Of a stretch of DNA of 64,000 nucleotides, positions 1 to 8,527 are shown one piece after another. The DNA is from Halostagnicola kamekurae (lineage in GTDB: Archaea; Halobacteriota; Halobacteria; Halobacteriales; Natrialbaceae), in NCBI RefSeq assembly GCF_900116205.1, contig NZ_FOZS01000003.1, positions 124,001-188,000 on the forward strand, given 5' to 3'. Position numbers and translations under genes: made by a program. Numbering within the stretch: position 1 is the stretch's first letter; each line of letters begins with the position of its first letter. The notes beneath the pieces were generated by a model, which was given only the letters and a program-made list of their open reading frames with translations, was not told the origin of the DNA and ran no database searches.

Positions 1-118
1 ATCGCAGCATCATCGCGCCCTCGAGGATACAGATGGCGAACAAGACTGCGAACGCGAACTCCGACGCGAAAAGCGACTCGAGCCAGTTCGGCAACCCCTC
101 GAGTTGCAGCGGGACCAT
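1..118 (-). CDS. DedA-like membrane protein, N-terminal fragment
   Basis: Reverse-strand frame starting at ATG 118 and running off the left edge, so only about 39 residues are visible. They are an amphipathic leader (MVPLQLEGLPNWLESLF) followed by a hydrophobic segment ending ILEGAMMLR. The spacing of a short leader and a Glu-containing first membrane segment resembles DedA/SNARE-associated membrane proteins, where that Glu belongs to the half-transporter motif. This is inference from a fragment; any small polytopic membrane protein would also fit. No neighbour on this side is visible. Confidence 0.45.
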   Translation of the reverse strand, partial: MVPLQLEGLPNWLESLFASEFAFAVLFAICILEGAMMLR

Positions 119-305
119 ACCCCCCTCCTATTCCGTCCCGGATGTAAGCGTTATTGGTCGCTAAGATGTCACTTTCAGCACGGCACACGGGGGAGTGAGG
201 CGATGGAATCCGAGGTGGATGCGGCCCTCGGTCGGTGCGATGGATCGTCCTCGAGAATCAATGAATCCCAAACGTTGTTGGGGGGACCGCCTGAATGCTA
301 CGTCA

Positions 306-830
306 ATGGACGCGATGCGAATCGTGTTTCTCGCGAGCGCGTTCGCCACCCACGCGGTCGTCGGCTACGCTCTCGTCAACGCGTTCACCGATGCCGATCC
401 GCGGCTCGGCATCGTACTGGGGCTCCTCCCTGACGCGGACTTCCTATTTCCCGCGGCGTGGGGGTGGCCGCTGGTCCACCGCGGACTCACACACACGCCG
501 CTGTTCGCGGCCGTCGTCGTCGCCGTTGCGTACGGGATCCGGCGAGATCGGACCGTCGCGACCGCTGTCGGACTGGGGATCGGGTCGCACCTCGCGATCG
601 ACTCCCTGTCGGCGAAGGGGATCGACTGGCTGTATCCGTTCGCGGCGAGCGCGGGACCGGGGGTATCGGTTCACGGACCGGTGGCGACGGCACTACTCTG
701 GGCGGCATCGATCTGCGTCATCGAGTGGCGGACGGAGGGGTTCCTCGGTGGGTCGATACCGGACGACCGATCGGCTCATCGGAGCGACGGCCCCGACCCG
801 TCCGATCGGCAGACCGAGAAAAGCGAGTAG
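306..830 (+). CDS. YdjM/DUF457-type membrane metal-dependent hydrolase
   Basis: A 174-residue integral membrane protein of the YdjM (LexA-regulated, membrane-bound metal-dependent hydrolase) family. The pattern is H16 in the first membrane helix, LPDAD (D43, D45), HRGLTHT (H58, H63) and SHLAID near residue 97, the polar metal-ligand signature of this family. Four hydrophobic segments are visible, and the last 35 residues form a charged hydrophilic tail. The start at 306 (MDAMRIVF) is chosen because the family begins directly with the first helix; the frame extends upstream without membrane character. The substrate is unknown even in characterised relatives. The gene is transcribed towards the flippase-like gene, which is convergent. 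Confidence 0.75.
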   Translation: MDAMRIVFLASAFATHAVVGYALVNAFTDADPRLGIVLGLLPDADFLFPAAWGWPLVHRGLTHTPLFAAVVVAVAYGIRRDRTVATAVGLGIGSHLAIDSLSAKGIDWLYPFAASAGPGVSVHGPVATALLWAASICVIEWRTEGFLGGSIPDDRSAHRSDGPDPSDRQTEKSE

Positions 831-1049
831 CGCAGTCGATCCGAGCAGCACGAACGCTCATTGACCCGGCCGTTCGAAGTCGAGCCAGAGTCATGACGTG
901 AGACACACCACGACGCATGCAAACAGTCCCAGGAGGAGACCGAACCAGATCGTGTGCATCGAGGATGGATCCGCGTCAGGGGTCGATCGATATGCGAACG
1001 CGTTGCCGGTCCGACGACGAGCGACAGTCGTCCAGTCCCCGCCCGGGAG

Positions 1050-2069
1050 TCACTCGAGCGCTTTGACGCCGAACGCGGAGACCGATATACCGCCGATCAG
1101 GACCGGCATCCAGTAGACCGCTCCGCGGAAGATGAGCACGGCCGCGGTGATAACCGACGCCGCGATGCCGGTGGTCGGGACGAGTAGCGTGACGAACGCG
1201 GCCTCGATACCGCCGAGTCCGCCGGGAAGCGGGGCGGCACCCGCGAGGTTCGCGAGCGGGATGACGAACAGCAGCACGTACGGCGAGACCGGTTCGCCAA
1301 GCGCCGCGAACGCGGCCGTGAGCGCCGCCGTCTGGAAGAGCCAGCCGGTCAGCGAGAGACCGATGACGGCCGAAAGACGCCAGCGGTCCGTCGAGACGCG
1401 CTCGATGTTCTCGAAGAAGCGGCCCATCCGATCGGTCAGGTCAGCCTCGAGCGTCTCGCTTTCGAAGCGAGCGATCCCGAGCCGACCGAGACGGGGAGCG
1501 ATAGCGGCCGGAAGGCGGTCGATGATCGCGTGTCGATACTTCCAGATGAGGATCATGACAAGGACGACTGCGGCGATCAGTACGACCGCCGAGCCGACGG
1601 CCGTTCCGAGGCGCTCGCCGATCGCCGCGGTCGTCGCGTAGTAGCCGACGCCGACGAGAATCAACGAGATCGAGGGAACGACGTTGAGCACGTCGACGCT
1701 GGCGATTCCGGCTAGCCCCGTCTCGTAGCGCGTGTCGGAGATCTTCGAGATGAGCAGCGCCGCGACTGGTTCCCCGCCTGCCTGACCGAACGGCGTGACG
1801 TTGTTGGCGAAGACGGCACCTGCGTAGACGAAAAACGCTTTGACAACCGGCAACTCGACGTCAAGAGAGATCAAAACAGTCCGAAGCATGAGGCTCCACG
1901 CGGCCAGCCAGCACAGCGCGAAGGCGAACGTCGTGACGATGAGCGAGGGTTTCGCCGAGAGCAGCGTGGCGATAACCTCACGCGTGCCGACGGCGAAGAA
2001 TAACACGGCAAAGACGGCGAGTGCGCCAAAGGCGCCGACGATAAGTCTTCGCCGGTTTTTCTCGTCCAT
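1050..2069 (-). CDS. flippase-like (UPF0104 / LPG synthase TM domain) membrane protein
   Basis: A 339-residue protein with about eight hydrophobic segments, matching the lysylphosphatidylglycerol synthase transmembrane/UPF0104 family, which includes the archaeal AglD-like group. Diagnostic stretches are NNVTPFGQAGGEP (near residue 90) and GAAPLPGGLGGIEA (near residue 280), the two family-conserved Gly/Pro loops. No soluble synthase domain is attached, so it is the membrane module only. Members are thought to move or bind lipid-linked intermediates. Its position next to sulfatase-like enzymes and glycosyltransferases supports a role in surface glycan or lipid metabolism, which is inference. 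ATG 2069 is preferred over a TTG two codons upstream. Confidence 0.8.
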   Translation of the reverse strand: MDEKNRRRLIVGAFGALAVFAVLFFAVGTREVIATLLSAKPSLIVTTFAFALCWLAAWSLMLRTVLISLDVELPVVKAFFVYAGAVFANNVTPFGQAGGEPVAALLISKISDTRYETGLAGIASVDVLNVVPSISLILVGVGYYATTAAIGERLGTAVGSAVVLIAAVVLVMILIWKYRHAIIDRLPAAIAPRLGRLGIARFESETLEADLTDRMGRFFENIERVSTDRWRLSAVIGLSLTGWLFQTAALTAAFAALGEPVSPYVLLFVIPLANLAGAAPLPGGLGGIEAAFVTLLVPTTGIAASVITAAVLIFRGAVYWMPVLIGGISVSAFGVKALE

Positions 2070-2300
2070 AACCAACGTGGTTCGTCAGTCGACTTGAAAC
2101 GTCTGATTATCGACGGCAACTGGCCTGTTGGAACTCGACAGCGAAACCGGTCGCGAAAGAGCGGCATCCGTTCGGAAAGTTTCACGGCCGGTCGAAGGGC
2201 TGACGGACGAGACACGCAGCCGACTGCTCACGGTTACCGCAAGTACACCCGTCAAGGGCAAGTAGCACGCTCATCTGGCCGGATAAGGTCACCACACGTA

Positions 2301-3869
2301 ATGGTCGGTTCTCAACGCTCGAACGTTCTCTTCGTCGTTCTGGATACGGTTCGAAAGGATCGCCTCGGCCCGTACGGCTACGAACGGGGAACGACACCAG
2401 AACTCGAGGAGTTCGCGCGGGAAGCGACCGTCTTCGATTCGGCGATTTCGCCCGCACCGTGGACCTTGCCGGTCCACGCCTCCCTGTTTACCGGGCGCTA
2501 CCCAAGCCAGCACGGGGCCGACCAGGAGAGTCCGTACCTCGACGACACGCCGACGCTCGCGGCGATTCTCGCCGCGAGCGGCTACGACACCGCCTGTTAC
2601 TCTTCGAACGCGTGGATCACGCCCTACACCGGCCTCACCGACGGGTTCGAACACCAGGACTCGTTCTTCGAAGTCCTTCCCGGCGACGTCCTCTCGGGGC
2701 CGCTAGCGAGCGCGTGGCAGTCCGTCAACGACAACGAGCACCTGCGCGAACTGGCATCGAAACTCGTCCACCTCGGTGCGATGGCACACGCCAAACTCGC
2801 CAGCAGCGAAGGGTCGGATTCGAAGACCCCGGCGGTCATCGACCGCACCAGATCGTTCATCGACGAGAGCGAGAGTGAGGAGGGCTGGTTCGCGTTCGTC
2901 AATCTGATGGACGCCCACCTCCCGTACTATCCGCCCGAGGAGTACCGCGAGGAGTTCGCTCCCGGCGTCGACCCCGACGACGTCTGTCAAAATTCGAAGG
3001 AGTACAACTCCGGCGCTCGAGCCATCGACGACGAGGAGTGGGCGGACATCCGCTCGCTCTACGACGCCGAGATCACACACATGGACGCCGAACTCGGCCG
3101 GCTGTTCGCATGGCTTCGCGAGAGCGGTCAGTGGGAGGAAACGACCGTTATCGTGGCGGCAGACCACGGCGAACTCCACGGCGAACACGGCCTCTACGGT
3201 CACGAGTTCGCCCTCTACGACGAACTCATCAACGTGCCGCTGCTGGTCAAACACCCCGAACTCGAGGCAGACCGGCGCGAGGACCTCGTCGAACTGCTCG
3301 ACTGTTATCACACGGTCCTCAACGCGCTCGGCGTCGATCCGACGGCCGTCGCGGGAGCTATCGACGGCGACGTTCGCAAGTTCGACTCGACGCGATCGCT
3401 GCTCTCGAGCGGGTATCGGGCGTTCGAGGACGCATCGAAACCGGACATTGGCCAACAGACCGTCCTCGCTCTCGAGGACGACTACGCGTTCGTCGAGTAC
3501 GCACAGCCAGTGATCGAACTCCACCACCTCGAGGAAAAAGCGAGCGAGGGTGGTATCGAACTCACTGAGAATCACCGCGCGTACTCGCGGCTGCGCGCCG
3601 CACGCAGCGTCGACGCGAAATACGTTCGAGCCGACTTGATCCCCGACGAGGGATACAGACTCGACAGAGACCCGAGCGAGGGGACGACGGTCGATCCGGA
3701 CGAGGACGAGCGGGTCGAGGCGAGCGAGCGAGCGCTCGCACGGTTCGAGCGGGCTGCCGGTGGCGCGTGGGACGATCCGTCCGAAGCCGATCTCGACGAC
3801 GCCGACGCCCTCGCCGACGCCGATGACGAAACCCGCGATCGGCTCCGCGAACTGGGATATCTCGAGTAA
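2301..3869 (+). CDS. sulfatase-like hydrolase (alkaline phosphatase superfamily)
   Basis: A 522-residue soluble protein. NVLFVVLDTVRKDRLGPYGY (residues 6-25) carries the metal-binding Asp, APWTLPVHASLFTGR (near 54-68) is the nucleophile region, and VAADHGELHGEHG (near 290) carries the second metal-binding Asp-His. The classic Cys/Ser-x-Pro-x-Arg formylglycine motif is absent. Thr of WTLP takes the nucleophile position, as in many haloarchaeal homologues that may act on phosphate or phosphoglycerol esters rather than sulfates. The C-terminus RELGYLE is typical of this archaeal group. ATG 2301 places the first beta-strand at residue 6. It is followed by a second superfamily member and glycosyltransferases, suggesting a glycan or lipid headgroup-modifying locus. 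Confidence 0.8.
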   Translation: MVGSQRSNVLFVVLDTVRKDRLGPYGYERGTTPELEEFAREATVFDSAISPAPWTLPVHASLFTGRYPSQHGADQESPYLDDTPTLAAILAASGYDTACYSSNAWITPYTGLTDGFEHQDSFFEVLPGDVLSGPLASAWQSVNDNEHLRELASKLVHLGAMAHAKLASSEGSDSKTPAVIDRTRSFIDESESEEGWFAFVNLMDAHLPYYPPEEYREEFAPGVDPDDVCQNSKEYNSGARAIDDEEWADIRSLYDAEITHMDAELGRLFAWLRESGQWEETTVIVAADHGELHGEHGLYGHEFALYDELINVPLLVKHPELEADRREDLVELLDCYHTVLNALGVDPTAVAGAIDGDVRKFDSTRSLLSSGYRAFEDASKPDIGQQTVLALEDDYAFVEYAQPVIELHHLEEKASEGGIELTENHRAYSRLRAARSVDAKYVRADLIPDEGYRLDRDPSEGTTVDPDEDERVEASERALARFERAAGGAWDDPSEADLDDADALADADDETRDRLRELGYLE

Positions 3870-3992
3870 GCGAGAATCGAAATCGACCGCCTTCGGCCCC
3901 CATCCAGTGAAATACGGCGGATATGTATGTTTCATTGACTATTCACGGACCAATAAGATTACGTAGGCTGACTCGCAACTGCCTCGCAAGCG

Positions 3993-4853
3993 ATGGAGGA
4001 CCAACAATTCCTCGAGTCTGATTGGGATTACTGTGTCGTGCTGGACGCGTGTCGATACGACGTGTTCAGCGACATCTATGAGGACTATCTCGAGGGAACG
4101 CTCGAAAAACGCTGGAGTACGGGATCGTCGACGCCGGAGTGGGCGTACCGAACGTTCGAAGGCGAATACGATATCGCGTACTTTTCGGGAAACCCCTTCA
4201 TCAACGATCTGGGGATTCCGCTGAACGAACTCAAGTGGGGGGCGAGTTGCGACTACGAGTGGTCGGCCACGGACCACATCAGCGATGTCTTCGACGTCTG
4301 GAAAAGCGGCTGGGACGACGACCTCGGCACGGTCCCACCCGAAAGTCTCGCGGAGGCGTTCCACGAGAATTCGGCGGCCGTCGAGCGGGCCGACCGGACC
4401 GTCCTTCACTACATGCAGCCCCACGCGCCATATCTCTCTCGGGGCAAGGGACAGAAGCTCAAGCAGATTCAGAAAGGGATTCGACGCCAGGAGGAAGCCG
4501 AGAACACGCCGGAGGGCGATTCGGGGGCGCTCTCCTCGCTGGGCGACAGTATCCGACCCAAAGTCGAGAGTCGACTCGAGGACAGCGAACTCGCCCAGAA
4601 AGCGGGACTCTGGCTCGAACTCGATCCAGCGGAATTGGTCCGAAACGGCACGCGAGACGCGGCGCTTGAACTGTACGAGGAGAACCTTCGGATCGCCCTC
4701 GAGTCCGTTTCCGAACTGATTCCGGAACTCGATGGGAAAGTCATCGTCACCGCAGACCACGGCGAAGCGTTCGGCGAGGAAGGCGTCTGGGAACACCACA
4801 TCGAAACGCACATTCCGCCGCTCATGGAGGTACCGTGGCTCGAAGTCCAGTGA
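3993..4853 (+). CDS. short alkaline phosphatase-like (sulfatase family) protein
   Basis: A 286-residue member of the same superfamily as the preceding gene but far shorter. It opens with DYCVVLDACRYDVF (first metal Asp), has STGSSTPEW as the likely nucleophile loop, HYMQPHAPY in the middle, and VIVTADHGEAFGEEG as the C-terminal metal site. A charged, probably helical insertion lies around residues 150-200. This type is common in haloarchaeal polysaccharide and S-layer glycan loci; the substrate is unknown. It lies 123 bp after the larger enzyme, and the glycosyltransferase ATG follows 79 bp later, consistent with a four-gene unit. Confidence 0.72.
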   Translation: MEDQQFLESDWDYCVVLDACRYDVFSDIYEDYLEGTLEKRWSTGSSTPEWAYRTFEGEYDIAYFSGNPFINDLGIPLNELKWGASCDYEWSATDHISDVFDVWKSGWDDDLGTVPPESLAEAFHENSAAVERADRTVLHYMQPHAPYLSRGKGQKLKQIQKGIRRQEEAENTPEGDSGALSSLGDSIRPKVESRLEDSELAQKAGLWLELDPAELVRNGTRDAALELYEENLRIALESVSELIPELDGKVIVTADHGEAFGEEGVWEHHIETHIPPLMEVPWLEVQ

Positions 4854-4932
4854 ATCGCGACCGACCGACCGTCGCCGAAAGCGGGTCGATTCGGTCGTCT
4901 CGCCGATATCGGAAGAAGACAATAAGATCGAC

Positions 4933-5928
4933 ATGAAAATAAACCACTACTTCGAGTTCGAAGATCACGTCACCGGCGGAATCCGCGAGTCAGTCGCCCA
5001 CCAGCGCAAGATCCTGGATCGACTCGATCTCCGGTACTCGACCGAACCCGACTTAAACACCGACGCCTTCCACTGCAACCTGATGGGACCGCGATCGGTC
5101 TGGTACGCGAGACGAGCGCGATCACGGGGCGTTCCGGTCGTCGCACACACGCACGTCACGGCCGAGGACTTCGGGGACAGTTTCAGATTTACCAACGCGC
5201 TCGCCAAACCGTTGAAGCCGTACCTCGAGTGGGCCTACGGGCTGGCCGACGCGCTGGTCTGTCCCTCCGAGTACAATCGGAACGTGATCGAGGAGTACAC
5301 GGACACGCCGACGCGGGTCATCTCGAACGGTGTGGACCAGCAGAAACTCGATGGGTTCGAATCGCTCAGGTCGAAGTACCTCGAGCGATACGACCTCGAA
5401 CCGCCGGTCGTCTTTCTCGTCGGCCACGTCATCAAACGGAAGGGCCTCGAGACGTTCGTCGAGTTGGCTCGCCGAATGCCCGAACTGGACTTCGCGTGGT
5501 TCGGGCCGCTCGATCTCTCGCTGAAAGGTCGGGAAACGACACGGTTAATCGAGGAATCGCCAGATAACTGTACGTTCACCGACTACATCGACGACATTCG
5601 AGGGGCGTACGCAGCCGGTGACATCTTCTGTTTCCCGACCCACGAGGAAAACGAGGGGATTGCTCTGCTCGAGGCGATGACCGCCGGGAAGCCGGTGCTC
5701 GTTCGCGACATCGAGACGTTCTCCTGGCTCGAGGACGGGACGGACTGTCTGAAGGTCTCGCCGTCGGCCGACGAATCCGGCGTCGAGGCGTTCGTCGACG
5801 CGCTCGAACAGCTTACGGACCCGGAACGCAGAGAGCGGCTCGGATCGAACGCGGCCGACAGGAGCGAGCAGTTCTCGCTCGAATCGGTCGCGAGTCAGTA
5901 CCGGTCGCTCTACGAGGAGGTGGTCTGA
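4933..5928 (+). CDS. glycosyltransferase family 4
   Basis: A 331-residue GT-B fold glycosyltransferase. The N-terminal domain begins MKINHYFEF and contains VVAHTHVTAEDFG. The C-terminal nucleotide-sugar domain contains VFLVGHVIKRKGL and the E-x7-E motif within EENEGIALLEAM, followed by GKPVLV. The ATG at 4933 is chosen because the fold begins there and upstream codons look non-coding. Its TGA is immediately followed by the ATG of the next glycosyltransferase, so the two are translationally coupled. It likely transfers a hexose from an activated donor to a lipid or glycan acceptor, which is family-level inference. Confidence 0.82.
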   Translation: MKINHYFEFEDHVTGGIRESVAHQRKILDRLDLRYSTEPDLNTDAFHCNLMGPRSVWYARRARSRGVPVVAHTHVTAEDFGDSFRFTNALAKPLKPYLEWAYGLADALVCPSEYNRNVIEEYTDTPTRVISNGVDQQKLDGFESLRSKYLERYDLEPPVVFLVGHVIKRKGLETFVELARRMPELDFAWFGPLDLSLKGRETTRLIEESPDNCTFTDYIDDIRGAYAAGDIFCFPTHEENEGIALLEAMTAGKPVLVRDIETFSWLEDGTDCLKVSPSADESGVEAFVDALEQLTDPERRERLGSNAADRSEQFSLESVASQYRSLYEEVV

Positions 5929-7041
5929 ATGAAGATCGGATTCTTTACGGACAGCTATTTCCCCGAGATAGACGGCGTAACGTACACGATACAGCTCTGG
6001 CGCGAGAAACTCGAGGAGATGGGACACGAGGTCTTCGTCGTCTATCCGGACGGCGACTACGAGCCCGACGACCGCGAGATTCCGGTTCGGTCGCTGCCGA
6101 ACCCCTTTTATGCCGGCTATCGAATCCCGCTTTTCAGGCGACCGTCGACGCTCCCGGATTTCGACATCGTCCACTGTCACGGTCCCGCACCGGTCGGGAT
6201 GCTCGGCCGGTACTACGCTCGCAAACACGAGATCCCGACGATCTACACCCACCACACGCCGATCGAGGAGTACTTCCACCAGAACGTTCGGTTCGAGTCG
6301 ATCGCGGAGGCGCTCTCGAAGTGTTACGTTCCCCTGGAGAACTCTTTCCTCGAGAGCTTCGAGATCGTGACCGCCTCGACGGCCAGAATCGAACGCGACG
6401 TCAATCACGTCCAGCTTCCGGTTGGCATCGACATGGAGTTCTTCCAGCCGACGGACGAGAACTGGTACGCCGACACCGACAGTCCGGTGATCGGGTACAG
6501 CGGCCGGCTCAGTATGGAGAAAAACGTCGACGACATCCTTCGGGTCGCAGAGAAACTCCCCGATTACGAGTTCGTCATCGTCGGAGAGGGACCCTACCGA
6601 GACAGTCTCGAGGCGAACGCGCCCGAGAACGTCGAGCTTCGGGAGTTCCTCCCTCGCGACGAGTTGCCCGTCTTTTACTCCTCGATCGACGCGTTCGTGA
6701 CGGCCTCTACCGCAGATACCCTCGGGCTCTCGACCCTCGAGGCGAACGCCTGCGGCACGCCGGTCATCGCCGCGGACGTCCCGCCGTTCGATCAGACGAT
6801 CGGTCCCGACAACGGCGACCGCTTCGAGTACGGCGACACGACGGAGATGGCCGAGGCGGTCGAGAGCTGTCTCGAGACGGACCGGGACACCAGATCTGCC
6901 GTCGAGCGATACGACGTCCGTCGCACGCTCGAGCACCTCGATCACCTGTATCGGAGCATGCGGATGTCGGCGGACGAGACGCCGACACCGGCCGACGAGC
7001 GGTGGGGATTCTCGGAGGACTCACCCGGATCGCTCGACTAA
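5929..7041 (+). CDS. glycosyltransferase family 4 (diglycosyl-lipid synthase-like)
   Basis: A 370-residue GT-B enzyme beginning MKIGFFTDSYFPEIDGV, the start typical of the MgtA/PimB-like and (di)glucosyldiacylglycerol synthase group. HCHGPAPVG lies in the N-domain, and GYSGRLSMEKNVDDI and VIVGEGPYRDSLE in the C-domain. The usual E-x7-E appears as D-x7-E (DTLGLSTLE), then ANACGTPVIA. The start codon directly abuts the upstream stop, so expression is coupled. With the neighbouring sulfatase-like enzymes this hints at synthesis and remodelling of a glycolipid. Haloarchaeal sulfated diglycosyl archaeols are one candidate product, but this is inference. Confidence 0.83.
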   Translation: MKIGFFTDSYFPEIDGVTYTIQLWREKLEEMGHEVFVVYPDGDYEPDDREIPVRSLPNPFYAGYRIPLFRRPSTLPDFDIVHCHGPAPVGMLGRYYARKHEIPTIYTHHTPIEEYFHQNVRFESIAEALSKCYVPLENSFLESFEIVTASTARIERDVNHVQLPVGIDMEFFQPTDENWYADTDSPVIGYSGRLSMEKNVDDILRVAEKLPDYEFVIVGEGPYRDSLEANAPENVELREFLPRDELPVFYSSIDAFVTASTADTLGLSTLEANACGTPVIAADVPPFDQTIGPDNGDRFEYGDTTEMAEAVESCLETDRDTRSAVERYDVRRTLEHLDHLYRSMRMSADETPTPADERWGFSEDSPGSLD

Positions 7042-7210
7042 CCGACGGACGGACGAACTGCCGGTACTTGACTCGAGACACGGTTTTCGATCGATTTTCT
7101 CACTCTACTGGGCGAGCGCTGTCACACTCCGCAGCGACTCCCAAGGCTCGTGAATTCAATCGGTGGGTGTAGAAATGTACTTATCACTAGGTATCATAGA
7201 GTACGAGTAT

Positions 7211-7378
7211 ATGTCCGCAGACAACGGTTCGGAGCGGGACATGGGCGGAGGAATTGCGATTGGACTCGGACTCGGCGTAGCTATCGGTGTCACGATGGAT
7301 GAGTTAGCGATGGGGATCGCCCTCGGGCTCGTATTCGGCCTCGCTTTCGATTCGATCTGGGCTCAAAGAACGGAGTGA
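7211..7378 (+). CDS. small glycine-zipper-like membrane protein
   Basis: A 55-residue protein. A polar N-terminus (MSADNGSERDMG) is followed by two hydrophobic Gly-rich stretches, GGGIAIGLGLGVAIGV and MGIALGLVFGLAF, separated by TMDELA. Regular Gly spacing resembles glycine-zipper membrane peptides. The start at 7211 is preferred over the upstream ATG at 7175 because an AT-rich stretch (cttatcactaggtatcata) lies about 25 bp before it, fitting a leaderless haloarchaeal transcript. The function is unknown; it is a single-gene unit between a glycosyltransferase and a convergent UspA gene. Confidence 0.6.
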   Translation: MSADNGSERDMGGGIAIGLGLGVAIGVTMDELAMGIALGLVFGLAFDSIWAQRTE

Positions 7379-7507
7379 TATCCCCCGCCACATACGGCGA
7401 TTCTCTCCCGCAGAAAGAGAGTGTCTACCGACTGAGTTGTAACGGTGCCACCGAGTGCTGCCGTGTGACTGGACGCTGTCGGTGAGTGGAATCGCTTTCA
7501 GACGGGT

Positions 7508-8353
7508 TCAATTGAGCGTCAGGACGGGAACCGAGGCAGTGCGGAGGACTCGTTCCGTGATGCTCCCGAGGAGATGCTGGTCAACGCCTTGCCGTCCGTG
7601 CGTTCCCATGACGATGAGATCCGCCCCCTCGGTGTCCGCGTAGCCGCTGATCTCTCGAGCGACCGACCCCGATTCGACGGCGGTCACGACGTCTTCGACG
7701 CCCTCCGATCGCGCCGTCGAAGCGGCTTCGTCAAGCAGTTCCTCAGCCTTCGCTCGGCGCTCGTCGTCGTCGCCCACGCCGAGCATCGACTCCTCGAGGA
7801 CGGTCAGAAGCGAAAGCGTCGCGTCCGTCTGGGTTGCGACCGCCGCGGCGTGTTTCAGCGCCGTCGTCGCGTGGTCGCTGCCATCGGTCGGAACGAGGAC
7901 GGTTTCGTAGGGATAGGTGGCCCGCGAATCGTCGGTCCCACAGATCGTCAAAACGGGCATCGGCGCCGTGTTGGCCACGTGTGCCGCGACGCTACCGAGG
8001 ACGTAGCGCTCGAGACCGCCGCGGCCGTGGGTTCCCATCACGACGAGGTCGGCGCCGATGCTCGACCCGTACCGGACGATCACGTCGCGGGGATTGCCCT
8101 GCACGAGTTTCGACCTGACGGTGACGTCGTACGCGTCTGCTCGATCGCGCGCGTCCGCGAGGACCTCTTCGCCCGTTTCCTCGAGCACGTCGACGACTTC
8201 GGTCCCGAGTCGCGTCTGACTAGGTTCGTTCGTGTCCGCGACGTACAGGAGCGAGACGGTCGCGTTCCGATCGGCGGCGATCTCGAGGGCGTGATCGAGC
8301 GCGACCGACGAGGGGTCGCTCTCGTCGACGGGAACGAGAATGTGATCGTACAT
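7508..8353 (-). CDS. tandem-domain universal stress protein
   Basis: A 281-residue protein made of two UspA domains, residues 1-142 and about 150-281. Each ends with an ATP-binding G-x2-G-x9-G-S loop: GTHGRGGLERYVLGS and GTHGRQGVDQHLLGS. Each starts with the family strand (ILVPVDESD; VLVPTDGSD). Usp proteins bind ATP and act in general stress tolerance; the fused form is an intramolecular dimer. ATG 8353 is preferred because it starts exactly at the first beta-strand (MYDHILVPVD); the frame continues upstream antisense to the epimerase gene. Confidence 0.9.
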   Translation of the reverse strand: MYDHILVPVDESDPSSVALDHALEIAADRNATVSLLYVADTNEPSQTRLGTEVVDVLEETGEEVLADARDRADAYDVTVRSKLVQGNPRDVIVRYGSSIGADLVVMGTHGRGGLERYVLGSVAAHVANTAPMPVLTICGTDDSRATYPYETVLVPTDGSDHATTALKHAAAVATQTDATLSLLTVLEESMLGVGDDDERRAKAEELLDEAASTARSEGVEDVVTAVESGSVAREISGYADTEGADLIVMGTHGRQGVDQHLLGSITERVLRTASVPVLTLN

Positions 8354-8527
8354 GGGTACGGTCGCATACGTTTCGGATATACTTACAAGTACTTCCGGAT
8401 TCCCGTCGGTTCGCCGCCCAAACCGCCTTCGAAGTGACCGACCGACTCGCCTCTCGAGTTCGACCGCCGTCGGCCCACTGGTTCGGAATCCGGTATTCAT
8501 ATATAAACGACGGCGAAACCGCCACGC

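Noticed and set aside
891-959. Reverse frame of 22 residues, MHTIWFGLLLGLFACVVVCL, looks like a tiny membrane peptide.
   Set aside because: Too short, no promoter-like element seen and the frame is open upstream by chance in GC-rich DNA; not listed as a gene.
2703-3935. A 410-codon reverse open frame across the large sulfatase-like gene.
   Set aside because: It mirrors the GC-rich third positions of the forward gene; its translation is Arg/Val-rich without domains, while the forward frame has clear motifs.
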